Shown here: positions 9,680 to 19,396 of the stretch, piece by piece
Numbering within the stretch: the stretch's first letter is position 1
How the letters are laid out: every line of letters begins with the position of its first letter
Assembly: GCA_019155205.2 (NCBI GenBank)
Contig: JAHNZQ020000308.1
Coordinates: forward strand, 2,403,528 to 2,454,107
From: Gracilaria vermiculophylla
Taxonomy: Eukaryota; Rhodophyta; Florideophyceae; Gracilariales; Gracilariaceae
Direction: 5' to 3'
DNA length: 50,580 nt
Made by a program: the position numbers and the translations under genes
Notes under the pieces: model-generated
What the model saw: the letters and a program-made list of their open reading frames with translations, nothing else
Databases searched by the model: none
Told to the model about the DNA's origin: nothing

Positions 9680-10668
9680 AGACAAGCGGCTCTATCCGTC
9701 TCCTCTTCAGGGTGTGAAGGCTTCAAACTCCTCGTCCGTCAAGATATCTAATGGCGTGGAATTTATATCCATTTGCGTGGACGTGTCCTTCTCCAAGAGG
9801 CGACTTATCGGCGCCGCGATGCGGGCGAAGTTCGGGACAAACCTCCGGAAAACATTACACGACCCCAGGAAGGTGCAGAGCTCCCTCTAGTTTGTGGAAG
9901 GGTGAGCTTTCTTGATTGCGTTCTGCGTTTTTGAGGAAACCTATAGGCGGAGCAGGAGCACAACGCGCCCCAGGTACTCCACCGAGGACTTGAAAAAGAA
10001 ACATTTCTCCAGCTTCAATGAGAGTCCAGCATCCTTCAAGAGTTGGAGCACGAGCGTCACATGCATCAAGTGCTCCTCCACGCTGCAGGAATATATGATG
10101 ACATGATCAATACATACCAAGTCGTACTGACACTTAACCTTCGAAAGGATTATGTCCACCGCTCGATGGAACGTAACGGGTGCATTCTTCAATCCAAATG
10201 GCATCCTTTGGAATCTGAAAATTCTACGGTGCGAGATGAATGTTGTCTTATCCTTATCGAATTCATCCATCTCAATTTTCCAGTACCCGCTGTTGGCATC
10301 CTGTGTGGAGAAAACGGACGCATCGCCTAGGGAGTCAATACATTCATCCATACGGGGTATCGGGTATGCATCGTGTACCGTCACATCGTTGAGGCGTCTA
10401 TAGTCAATGCAGAACCTCAAATAGCCATCTTTCTTCTTCACAAACACCATTGGGTAACCTATTTGGAATTAAAAGGCTCGATAACGCCGTTCTCTAGCGT
10501 CCGGTGGATCTCATCGCGTTGAAAATCGCGCGCATGGGGTCCGGCCCTCTTCCGGAGTTTATGTACCGGTTTTGCATCAGGTGTGAGCTGTGTCCTGTGC
10601 TTGGCCAGGCTGACACGACCCAGGTAACCAGAGAACATGTCCTCAAAGGCGCATAGCATCTCCACCAT
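9680..10668 (-). pseudogene. gypsy reverse transcriptase
   Basis: Minus-strand blocks appear in RT order: KPVHKLRKRAGPHARDF and ENGVIEP (10668-10459); then, after a small frame change, LRFCIDYRRLND, FSTQDANSGYWKIEMDE, RMPFGLKNAP, and CIDHVIIYS (10450-9941). The thumb region follows at about 9930-9690 in a different frame (CTFLGSCNVFRRFVPNFARI). The catalytic Y-x-D-D box reads C-I-D-H, so the Tyr and the second metal-binding Asp are both replaced and the enzyme would be dead even without frameshifts. The first catalytic Asp (QDANSGYW) is kept. Confidence 0.93.
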
Positions 10669-10680
10669 CCTATGGCGATA

Positions 10681-11571
10681 CTATTCGAAATCTTCGCCAA
10701 TTTGGAGCTTCTCCTGCCAGGTGGCAGGATTCTCTTTCTCTGGAGCCGAAGAAGTCTCTTCCGCTTCCAAGGTGGCGATTGCGTCGCGGTCTGCAAGGTC
10801 TTCCGATCGAGGAAGGTGAGCCAGTCTTGCAGGGGCGGGAAGTGCCAGTCCGACGAAAGTTCCTTTCTGGAGCAGTAACGGCGACTTCTTCAGATTGGAA
10901 AGCACGAAATTGAAGGGAATGTTCGACACTGGTTCCATAACGACGTTTACCATCATGGAGTGCTGCTTCGTCATCACGTGGGGACTTTCTTGTAGGAATG
11001 AAAGGCCAGATGCAGAAGTCTGCACCCAAACTTCGGCCAGACTCCTCGCGGGTATTTCGATACTCTTCAGCAACCGGAGCTTGTTCGACTGCGTCTCCTT
11101 TGAAAGATTACCCAGTTGGCGCGCGTTGGCGTCAGGTCCCGGAGATGGGGACACCATACCTTCAGGGGCGGTGTCGCGAAACGTCACTTTTTGCAGGCGT
11201 GGGTATATTGCACGTACATACCGATCCACAAAGAAAGTGCCCCATATGCATTGTGCAGCCAAGCTGGTTCCTGCGAGAAACCAGACGTTCACCTGTAAGA
11301 AGTCCAGCCGGAAATACAGGGGTAGTGCACCGAGGATGTTCAATGCTCCACGCGACGCACCGGGCACCGTAGGGAGCTTGCCAGTCCTCAAGGAGCCGAG
11401 AGCTGACCATGGGAGCACGTCAGCGTACAATATACAGGGACCAGCTCCGGTATCGAGGATAGCCCGCACCGTTATTGAGTTGCGCGGGGAACATCCGATA
11501 AAGGCGAATACTTTGTAACTTTTACGGCGGGTCGTGCAAACAGAGTCGTCAAAGGTGTCGAATGGGTGCAA
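10681..11571 (-). pseudogene. gypsy aspartic protease region
   Basis: A 296-codon open frame with the retropepsin site ILDTGAGPCIL near residue 40; here the catalytic Asp is intact, unlike the copia copy. The downstream part (IPFNFVLSNLKKSPLLLQKG) fits the protease-RT spacer common in chromovirus polyproteins. There is no ATG at its 5' end, as expected for a region translated as part of a polyprotein. It ends at a stop about 13 bases before the RT blocks begin. Confidence 0.85.
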
Positions 11572-11599
11572 AGGGATTGAGAGGACCGTCGATTCTGCG

Positions 11600-12365
11600 T
11601 CGACGGAGCAGACGGCGTCTCCCTCTATCCAAAAGGAGACCTCTGTGGAGCTGAGGCTCGATAGTAAGGGGCCACACGGAGCCTTAACGCGTGGCCCTGT
11701 GGGTTTTGCTGGTTGGAGGGGGGCTCAGCTCCAGTATGGGCCAGCTGCTGCGGTTGCCCATCGAGATGGGACGTGTTCCCCTGCAGTGCAACCTGTTTGG
11801 ATACCGGCACATGCGCTGCTGTTGCAAGTGAGAGTGGAACAGGCTGCACTCTCAGTGGTGCGCGTTAACCGTACTTTTCTTGAAGGGAGCGGATGTCGCA
11901 ATACGCGGTTCGATAACTTCCGCTCTCCGTTGGGGTTCCCTTCAGGTCCTGGAAGTTTTTTTCCAGTTCCTGCAGGATGACGGCCCTCATTGCCGGGGTG
12001 AGAGTCGTACAGTTTTCTGGCTCTCGAGACAAGCAAAATCCTGCAAGGCGGTGGGTAGCCGCGAGGGTTTGCAAATTGGACACTCCTGAAAGATCCTACC
12101 GAGGCGAACGAAGTAGGAGGCGAGGGTATCCTCGTCCTAGACGGTGCTTCCTCAGATGAGGCGTATGTGAGGGAGAGGGCCTCTTGCTCTCCCACGAGCT
12201 TGAGCTCGTCGACCTTCTCCGAGGTGCTGGAGTCCAACGTCAGGGCGGATACCTGGCGGTTCCTTGAGGCCACTGGCTTTTCCGAAAGTGGAGCGTGGCT
12301 GCTGCGAGCGGCACAATGGGAATCCCCATATGATTCCGCGAAACGTGCTAGCTCCACATAGTTGC
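11600..12365 (-). pseudogene. gypsy gag C-terminal region, degraded
   Basis: This part lies between the MITE in gag and the protease. Minus-strand text such as YVELARFAESYGDSHCAARS at the right end matches the post-capsid region of chromovirus Gag. A Cys/His-containing stretch near 11780-11850 may be the remains of the zinc knuckle, but the pattern is not intact. The text shifts between frames several times. Confidence 0.55.
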
Positions 12366-12367
12366 GT

Positions 12368-12720
12368 CGGTGTTCTCGGAATGCTAGATAAGGGTGCTAG
12401 ATTGCAAGTTTGTTAGGGAATCACTCAAAAAAACTACGAAAACGCTAGATTCTGCTAGTTCGCGGTGGTTGGCAAGCAAAAAAAATATTTTNNNNNNNNN
12501 NNNNNNNNNNNNNNNNNNNNNNNNNNNNNNNNNNNNNNNNNNNNNNNNNNNNNNNNNNNNNNNNNNNNNNNNNNNNNNNNNNNNNNNNNNNTAGCAGTGT
12601 TGAATGTGTGAAAATATTTTAATGGAAATTGATTCATTCAAAAGTGGGTTTTAAGAGTCGATATCCGTCCATTTTAATTCTTTCTCTTTTGATTGTCAAA
12701 CTAGCATTCCGAAAACACTG
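12368..12720. mobile_element. hAT-like MITE with 20-bp terminal inverted repeats, centre unsequenced
   Basis: The left end CGGTGTTCTCGGAATGCTAG is matched in inverse orientation by the right end (reverse complement CAGTGTTTTCGGAATGCTAG), 18 of 20 positions. The C-A-G-T-G start and four copies of GCTAG within 76 bp of the left end (from 12384, 12396, 12444 and 12454) resemble hAT ends with subterminal transposase-binding repeats. It interrupts gypsy gag. No clean 8-bp target duplication is visible. The true length is unknown because the 100 N inside are a placeholder. Confidence 0.65.
12492..12591. other. Assembly gap (100 N)
   Basis: Exactly 100 N, the usual placeholder for a gap of unknown size. 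It falls inside the MITE, probably because the repeat could not be bridged. Confidence 1.
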
Positions 12721-14224
12721 ACGTGGTCTTTGAGTGCGTTGTCAGCTGATTACACGACATAGCGCGGATCGAGGGAAGGAGTCCCTCGACAAACAGTGAC
12801 TTCAACCGCCAATCGGAGTACATGTTCCCACACCGTAGGGCCTCCGTCCACAGCTTCTGTGAGAAGTCCGTCTCAGTCATTCCCGTGTTCTGCATATAGG
12901 AGTTGCTTTTAGCGTTAGTGTCAACTATCATCTTGTACGTTGCGTACCTTTTAAGGAGGAAATTCATGACCTCCGGGGGCGTCGTCTAGATCCCCGTTCC
13001 AGGGTCATCCAGAGAAGTACTCTCCCCCGTGAGGCGCGGCTGCACCAGCGAGTTCGCTTGGCCCGTGAGGTGGAACTGAAAGCACCATACGGCGACACCT
13101 TCATGAACACCATTGGTATCACACGCTGAACGGAAGCGTGTGAAAAATTCAACAACGAGATGGGGTCCTCGCCTGAGAAGGAGTGCTTCTTCATTTGAAT
13201 ATCCATACGGCGCTGCATCTTTGTGAGTCGTTCAGCGACGGACGCGTCGTAAAGAGTGGAGCGATCATTCATGCTGTAGGTGTCATAGTTCACCACTTCG
13301 GCGAAGAGGTCGTTAAGCGGGACGAACTTCCTGCCCTTTCTGCTTTTCTCCTTGGAAGGTATACTGTTCTCCGAGCTGGAGCTGCTTATGGATTCAGAGT
13401 CTAAGCTTCTCTCGGAATCGGTGTCTTGCTTTCTGCTTTTCCACCTTCTTTTCTTTCGGCGTCTTTCCTTTAGGTGGTCTTTGGTGACTTACGATACCCC
13501 CGTTATCACGATCCACCCGAGGAGCATCCTGTCCTTCTCTCCTTGGGTGAATTCCTTCGCGACCGATATTCTGTCCTCCTCCGCGGGGTGTCCGTTCCAT
13601 ACGGTGCACTGCAAGATTCATGAGGTGGTTCCGTTTCCCTACGGCAGTATCCTTTCCTCGTCTGGCGTACGGGGTGGCAGTATCCTATTTTTCTCTGCTC
13701 GGGGTCATCTTAGGTGTTGAAAGAGGGAACCTCTCCTGTACGGAAGAATAACTTTGAAAAGCCGCTGCGTGGAGCAGCTGTGTGGTTTGGGAACCAACTT
13801 CTGCACGTATAACATCTGAGATCATCTCTAGGAAGGGGTCGAAATCCAGCAATGCATTCCCAGCACGGTGAGTGCTCTTCGTTGCGATTTCCTCCACAAG
13901 GACGTGACGGCGCGCTCCAAAGTGAGCTTCAACACCTGCAGGTAATCTTTTGACCAGCTCCTGCGAGAGCCAGTCCGTAGGGCGCGAGGACAGCGACTCC
14001 AGGAGGGAGTTAGCCTCCGGGTGTTCCCGTCCCTGCAGCTTCTGAGGTGGCGGTTGCGATGCCGTGTGCTGTTTTTCAACCTCCACATCAGCGTTCTCCA
14101 GAGGTATCGCGGGGGATTCCACTTGCCTTTGATGCTGCATTCTCCTCAGACGATTCTTGAAACGCTCCACAGAGGAGCCAGGATTTCTAAGGAGACTTTC
14201 AGGGTGTTCCAGTCTTGCGGCCAT
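12721..14224 (-). pseudogene. gypsy gag, N-terminal and capsid parts
   Basis: From 14224 the minus strand encodes a helical, charged N-terminal segment of 179 residues. A basic segment lies at 13621-13394. The capsid core follows as KKHSFSGEDPISLLNF (13296-12964) and then MNFLLKRYATYK and EALRCGNMYSDWRLKSLFVE (12967-12721). The F-x-G-x-D/E-P start and the W-x-L-x-x-L-F-x-x-G end are typical of retrotransposon Gag capsid. Frames change at least three times, including a 4-base overlap at 12964-12967. Confidence 0.8.
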
Positions 14225-14457
14225 CTCCTAGGGAGCGCTGCGCGTACTACGCCCACCCACGGAGTTGATTGCTTAAGGGTCGTGTAGGGGGGTTTCCATA
14301 CGGGGTTCTGAGGGGTCCACATAGAAGTAGGTCGGGGGTGATTTCCTTCCGCTTCCAAATTCTCTTAAGGAAGAATTCCAATGTTGGGGTCCGATCGTTG
14401 CAAACTAGAAACACTGTTCTGCTGCGACTTTTCCGAATCCTATAGGAAACTGACCTC

Positions 14458-14473
14458 CGACGTTGGGAGACCA
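14458..14473 (-). promoter_or_regulatory. gypsy primer-binding site candidate
   Basis: Two bases after the 5' LTR end the minus strand reads TGGTCTCCCAACG. It begins with TGG, which pairs with the CCA end of a tRNA, so this element would use a full 3'-end primer rather than the half-tRNA type of the TRIM. I cannot assign the tRNA from the sequence alone. Confidence 0.6.
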
Positions 14474-14475
14474 GT

Positions 14476-15025
14476 TGTGGTAATGTCAATTCTCCATTCG
14501 GAGTAGTAAGGCACAACTTCTGTAGGGAGTTTTTGTTAACTCCTAAGGTGCGAGTTCCTAAGGGTGGTCTCCGTTATTTGCCATCGCGAGCCGGGGGAAT
14601 TCTTAAAGTGGATCTGCAAACAAAAAGCGGTGTGGGAGGTTCACTGGGCGGACAATGCTCCTACAGGCGCTGCTATGAGGCGACCTGGGAACCAGCGGCT
14701 TAGAAACCTTAGGATGATCGACGAGAGTCTCCAACCGGAATAGATGAAGACTCAAGGGTGCTTGGTTTTCTTCCCCAGAAGTGAAGCTCGACCGGCAGGT
14801 TAACTATCAATCCGGGAGTCTACCTCGGCAAGTCTCACTACTGTAGTAATTATCCGCACAAAGTAACTAAAATGAATATAAATTCTACCGTCTCTTAAAC
14901 ATACTGTAGCGCACGCGGGCCAAAGTATGCACCACGTGGCTCAGTTAATAAAATACGAGCCCTCCTTAGGAATATCACGTTATAGAGCCACACCGCCATA
15001 TTTCCATAAGAGCCACTGTACTACA
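14476..15025 (-). repeat. gypsy 5' LTR
   Basis: 550 bp, starting TGTAGTACAGTGGC at 15025 and ending ATTACCACA at 14476 on the minus strand. It aligns with both other LTR copies at 4430-5541. It carries a shared run around 14640-14700 (GACAATGCTCCTACAGGCGC) that is conserved in all three. Confidence 0.88.
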
Positions 15026-15032
15026 GATGCCC

Positions 15033-15053
15033 TCGAAAAGCTCAGCTTTTCGA
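15033..15053. repeat. 21-bp near-perfect palindrome beside the LTR
   Basis: TCGAAAAGCT C AGCTTTTCGA: 10-bp arms around one base, starting 8 bp outside the gypsy 5' LTR and overlapping the end of the Harbinger-associated frame. It could fold as a hairpin or be a terminator-like or insertion hot-spot sequence; no function is shown. Confidence 0.6.
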
Positions 15054-15395
15054 ACAGGAGGACGACCTTTCCGAAACAATTTTAGAAGAAATTGGTAGAG
15101 CATTTGCGTCGAAGACTTCTGTGCGTTGCCTATTTAAATGCTCTTCTTTTTTAGCTAGCTCTTTCTTAAGGTTTTTGAGAATCATTTTGCATGAGATACA
15201 GAAATATTCTTGCGCTTCTGGCCTGAGATCTCCTGACGATGTGAACAGAGCTATATCATTGTGACGCTGGATCTCTTCTGCCTGCCTTGTTTGCAAAATT
15301 ACAGCTTCTATGAAAATCTTTAGCTTGGCTTCATATTGTTTTGGTTTAATGTAATCTTTCTTGGCCGCCTTCCTACCCACTGGACATTCAAACTT
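15042..15395 (-). pseudogene. Fragment of a NAM/SANT-type Harbinger-associated protein
   Basis: The open minus-strand segment begins after a TGA (15396-15398) with CPVGRKAAKKDYI. R/C-P-x-G-R-K-A-A-K is the hallmark just after the Myb/SANT-like domain in plant NAM-associated and PIF/Harbinger ORF1-type proteins. A roughly 100-residue helical tail follows, rich in Lys and Glu (MILKNLKKELAKKEEH), as in those families. The DNA-binding domain that should precede it is missing, and there is no ATG. Its nearest partner would be a Harbinger transposase, which is not in the window. Confidence 0.55.
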
Positions 15396-15750
15396 TCACA
15401 TCACCTCCGAAAATATTTTCGGTATTGCTTTTGTTCGATTTGCTATATTTTTCAACAGACTATGTACCAGGTATGAGTATCGCATTATTAGTAGAATGTG
15501 ATATTTTTTTCACCTGTGCCGCAAAGTTTAGATAAGTTTGGAGCCGTTCCTATGCAGGTAGAAAGTGAAATCATTTTCCCACATCATCCGTGTTAGAGCT
15601 CATTTCTAAGCTATCGTAATGTCCTGTAGCCATTTGAAGTTTTTTTTCTTTTTTATACCTCAAATGAATTGATGCGCAGAACAGGACTATAGCCAATAAA
15701 AAACCTTGGGCACTTTTCTATGATGAGTTTTTCACGACTACGAACAGTTA

Positions 15751-17031
15751 CAGTGCGTTTCGAAAACATATTACCCCTCAAAAGTGCGCCAAAACTATAC
15801 TGTAGGATAGATTTTGCACATAGTCTATGTACAAGCGTTTCAAAATGATATGTACACCGCCTTCTTTCTAATAAAATGGCTTGAGGTCCGCCACATCCGA
15901 AGCAAGAACAGCTTCAAATCGTTAAATTAAACGCCGAGAAATATTCCAACAGTGCTATTGCCAAAACCTTGAAGCGTTCTAGGGTCACAATAGCTGCTTT
16001 TCTCCAAAATCCGACTCTTTACGGATTAAAACGATCTCTTGGACGCCCTAAGAAGCTCAGCTCAGCAGATAAAAGAGAAATTAAAAGAGAGTTATGCAAA
16101 GGAAAAGTATTGTGCAAAAAAATTGGAATAAATCTCAATCTCAACGTTTCTGAATCAACTATATAGAGGCAGATGGACAGCACAAATTTATGCAAATATA
16201 AAAAAATGAAGAAAAATTTCTTTCTCCAAGACCACCACAAGCATAAAAAGGGTGACAGGTGTGCTGGAAAAGCCTACTGGAATAAGGAATGGAAAAATGT
16301 TATTTTTATTGATGAAAAAAAGTTCAATTTGGATTAACCAGATTGCTACAAATTTTATTGGCACGATCTTTGTAAGGAACGTTATGAGTTTTATACCAGA
16401 AATTCAGGTGAAGACTGTAATGGTTTGGGCGGGCATTTTTAAAAAACATCTAACGAAAATTGCCTCTATTGAGACAAAAATGAATGCAGAAAAATATCAA
16501 GAATTTCTATACAACTACTTGCTACCTTTTGGTTTATATTTCCATGAAGAAAATTTCATTTTTTAACCGGATAATGCGCCCGTACACACTGCATCTTTAA
16601 TCAATAATTGGCTACAGGAGTCTGAAGTATCTGTTTTAGAATTGCCAGCGCACTCACCAGATTTGAACCCAATCGAAAACGTTTGGGGACAGCAGGAAAA
16701 GATGATTTATGCGCATGGAAGGCAATTTCAGACAGTTTTTGAACTCAAAAACTGTATTAAAAACTGCTGGAAATGTATAGCAGTTTCAAATGTGGGAAAA
16801 TACATCAATTCGATGCCAAAACGCTGCATTAGCGTTATACATAAAAAAGGATGCAAAATAAACGATTGATCGTCGCGCAGTAAAGATTTTTATTTTATTG
16901 ATGATCATATGTTTTTGAAACGTTTTTTTTGACTTTACATTTTTCTGAAACCTATTTTTGTAGGCGTACAGTATACATTTGTTCATTTTCTTGAGATTTC
17001 ACAGCATGTCGTATGTTTTTGAAACATTCTG
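15751..17031 (+). mobile_element. Tc1/mariner element, defective, IR/DR ends
   Basis: A 1281-bp element between TA dinucleotides (15749-15750 and 17032-17033). The left end CAGTGCGTTTCGAAAACATAT pairs with the right end (reverse complement CAGAATGTTTCAAAAACATAC), 16 of 21 positions. Each end has a second, inner copy of the core: 15835-15852 (GCGTTTCAAAATGATATG) and 16906-16924 in inverse orientation. This two-repeat IR/DR arrangement is known from some Tc1 elements such as Sleeping Beauty. The size is typical for Tc1. The transposase inside is broken. Confidence 0.85.
15876..16869 (+). pseudogene. Tc1-type DD34E transposase, inactivated
   Basis: From an ATG at 15876 the frame reads MA, then TGA, then an N-terminal helix-turn-helix region (KTLKRSRVTIAAFL) and GRPKKLSSADKREI, the GRP-type linker before the second HTH. 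Catalytic blocks follow: VIFIDEKKFNLD (first Asp), PDNAPVHTA (second Asp) and HSPDLNPIENVWG (Glu). Exactly 34 residues separate the second Asp from the Glu, so this is a DD34E enzyme. Stops at the third codon, within 16161-16170, in FNLD-stop-PDCYKF and before PDNAP, plus a frame change near 16400, kill it. All three catalytic residues remain. Confidence 0.88.
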
Positions 17032-17033
17032 TA

Positions 17034-17875
17034 TATACGGTGTGAACGGACTGTTTGTGGTTTTTTACGCTTCGTTTTATACTTTGGCAGTGCTTTCAAA
17101 AAGGTTTTTTTTTTTGATCAGTCCCAAGGATTGGGTCCCTGGATGTTTTGATGTACGCTTTGGAAACTGCTGTGTCTTCTTGAGACGTAAAGCCCGAACC
17201 TCTTGTACTCTGCTTCTTTCCCTCCATCGCGAAAAGTCTTGTGAGCGTATTCTGCCAGTGGACGAGGTCGTTTGGTAGGCAGGGGAGCGCAATGCGGGTG
17301 TCGTATCCATTGTGAGTTGCGCGGGGTTTCGAAGTTTTGGCGCGAAGTTATCAAGCTGTTTCCCATTCAGAGCGTCGCACGTGGATGCTCCTTTGTTGAA
17401 GTAGTCCCAATTTGCGAAGTAAATCCCTAGGATTTGTTTCGCAAATCGGAACCTTTTTATCAATTAGCTATTCTTTTCATGCTGGTGGAGATGGCCAGTG
17501 AGCCCAAAAAACTTTTTTGATGTTTTGCGGCTCTTGGCGGAAATGCTCTCACAGTTGCTCTTGTAACGAAGAAAGAAAGGCGCAGAATCTGGCTCCGTAG
17601 CTCCACGGTGGCAGCACCCCAGCTGGACCAGAAAAGATACAAGAATTCAGTGAATGAATGTTCCACGCCGTCCGCTGTGGCGACCATGTAGAGCGCTACA
17701 ACCGTAATCCATATCCTGTCGCCAACTGCCGAGCAAGGTGCTGTGGAGGTTGGTGAAGAATCAGGGCTCTTTATTTCCGCTTTCGAGCGTTGGGATTGGG
17801 AAGACGAGTCCGCGTTCGCCCGCCCTTGTCTCTCTCGTCAATAGTTGCTTTCGCGTCACACACGGTTCAAGGCAA
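17034..17875. other. No supportable gene between Tc1 element and DNA glycosylase
   Basis: A 75-codon minus-strand frame with ATG at 17687 and a 128-codon frame at 17463-17077 are present, without recognisable domains. The second half is probably the promoter and 5' leader of the glycosylase gene. Confidence 0.4.
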
Positions 17876-18649
17876 ATGAGGTGCATTTCATCCTTTGTGC
17901 CGCTCGCTTTCATATTTCCCGGCCAGATGAGCACACGTCGCATTGATGCACTACGCAGCACACGATCTCGCGTAGCGAAGATGCGACACCGTTCTCAAGA
18001 ATGTCCAAAGCCATCAGCTTCGACAGAAGTAGAGGAATGCGAGGTCCTAAAGCGTGATTTTTCTCGATATTTTGGAGACAGGCATCCCCTCCGCATTATC
18101 TTTGTCGGTCACAATCCATCCGCTAAGAGTTGGGAGCAAGTAGCTCCATATGCGCACAGCACAAACAAGTTTTGGGGTCTTCTGAAAGAGGTGCAACTGG
18201 CGCCTCCTGATCTCTGCAAACCATCAGAGCACAAAGAATTACCTCCTTGCTGCGGAATCGGGTTTATTGACCTCTTTATTACCTGTGGAAGCGATGCATC
18301 GAAAGTGAAACCAACAGCCATAAAAAACGTCGAATGGAAGAAAGATTTCTTCGACAGGCTTGTATCTGGAACGGGGGGCGTGTCTCCTCTCATAATCTGC
18401 TGCGTTTCTAAGATTGTCGCGAAGAAACTTCTTGGTCAGTGGAACGATGAATTTGGGCATGTCGGCTTTGGTCGGGACTGGAATTTACGAGGCGCCGAAA
18501 CGAGTGAAGTTTGGGTGCTACCGTCTACCAGTGGACGAGCTGGACTGACCTTTCAGGCACGTTTGGAGCCATTCCAGAATTTGGCTGTGCGCTGTTCCGC
18601 TCTGGGCAAATGGATTAACGATGATGCCACAAAAATTGAAGGCGTGTAA
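17876..18649 (+). CDS. Mismatch-specific uracil/thymine DNA glycosylase (MUG/TDG family)
   Basis: A 257-residue protein of UDG family 2, which removes uracil or thymine mispaired with guanine and starts base-excision repair. Motif 1 is VGHNPSAKSWE (residues 77-87), with the catalytic Asn at 80 where MUG has G-I-N-P-G. NKFWGLL (97-103) follows. Motif 2 is LPSTSGRAG (215-223), the counterpart of N-P-S-G-L-S-R in MUG and M-P-S-S-S-A-R in TDG. The frame is open back to 17738, but the first ATG is 17876; another at 17927 would give 240 residues. The Ser/Arg-rich start could be an organelle transit peptide (inference). It is single-exon and convergent with the next gene. Confidence 0.9.
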   Translation: MRCISSFVPLAFIFPGQMSTRRIDALRSTRSRVAKMRHRSQECPKPSASTEVEECEVLKRDFSRYFGDRHPLRIIFVGHNPSAKSWEQVAPYAHSTNKFWGLLKEVQLAPPDLCKPSEHKELPPCCGIGFIDLFITCGSDASKVKPTAIKNVEWKKDFFDRLVSGTGGVSPLIICCVSKIVAKKLLGQWNDEFGHVGFGRDWNLRGAETSEVWVLPSTSGRAGLTFQARLEPFQNLAVRCSALGKWINDDATKIEGV

Positions 18650-18743
18650 CAATTCCCTCGCTATCACTTCAAAGACGAGGTTGTGATGTACTCGGAAAAC
18701 AAACGTTTCGCGAACAAGCATCAGAGAACGAGCAATTAATGTA

Positions 18744-19280
18744 TCACGTAAGATAACTTAGAGCTGTCCTGAACACAGAAGCAACTCGAGTGAGTGAAGA
18801 GCCCACCATAAAATTGCTCACGGCTTTTACATCAGATCTGTTTGTTTCGTAATCGCATTTAGAGAAAGTAGCTGTCGGCCAACAGTAGCCAGTGGGTTCG
18901 GCACTTTCAACTTCTTGTACCCTTCTTTTTGTGTTTCTCCCAGAGTGGTCTCCACCATGATCAGAACACACAACTGGCTGACCATGATGGTTTGAATCAT
19001 AGCTCATGGTTCACTTTAATTGCACACAGGTCAGTTCTGCAACGAAGGCTGGTTTCACTAGTCTCATACGTATGAATACTGAGAAAGACGTCAGGTGTGC
19101 TTGTACAACTTTGATGCTCTCAATGCCCTCATCGAAAATCGAGATGCGTACATGGGAGCGAAATTTTGCAGACTTGTAACTTCGGCGGCTTGACTTGTCA
19201 CCGGTAGAAACTAATGACTTCTTTTCAGAAGACTGCCCGGTAGCTTCGTCCCCACTCACAATGGAGAACATTGTGTGCAT
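18744..19280 (-). pseudogene. Unknown frame of about 178 codons with one in-frame TGA
   Basis: On the minus strand an ATG at 19280 opens a frame that meets TGA at 19011-19013, then continues in the same frame from 19010 to a stop at 18744. The two halves together are about 178 codons. The text has Ser, Lys and His-rich stretches and no domain I recognise. It lies in the space between the convergent glycosylase and Tudor genes. It could be a decayed gene or chance. Confidence 0.25.
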
Positions 19281-19396
19281 CACTGTTTACAAACCGGACG
19301 CATTTTCTGACTTCTGCAATAAAGTATCTGAGATAATCGTTTTTTGTATTTTCAAACACATGCTACTCACAGGAATGTTCTGAAGACATGCACGTC

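Larger units (their letters stand above)
4430..15025 (-). mobile_element. Ty3/gypsy chromovirus, old full-length copy with nested insertions
   Basis: On the minus strand the order is LTR (15025-14476), primer-binding site, gag, protease, reverse transcriptase, RNase H, integrase, chromodomain, LTR (5541-4430, interrupted). This is the chromovirus layout. Both LTRs point the same way and run from TGTAGTAC to TACCACA. The outer flanks carry ATGCC on both sides (4425-4429 and 15027-15031, the latter one base away from the LTR), which suggests one insertion event. Three later insertions lie inside: a solo LTR, a TRIM and a MITE. Every coding domain has frameshifts or stops. That the two LTRs belong to one element is an inference; the domain content is read directly. 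Confidence 0.8.
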
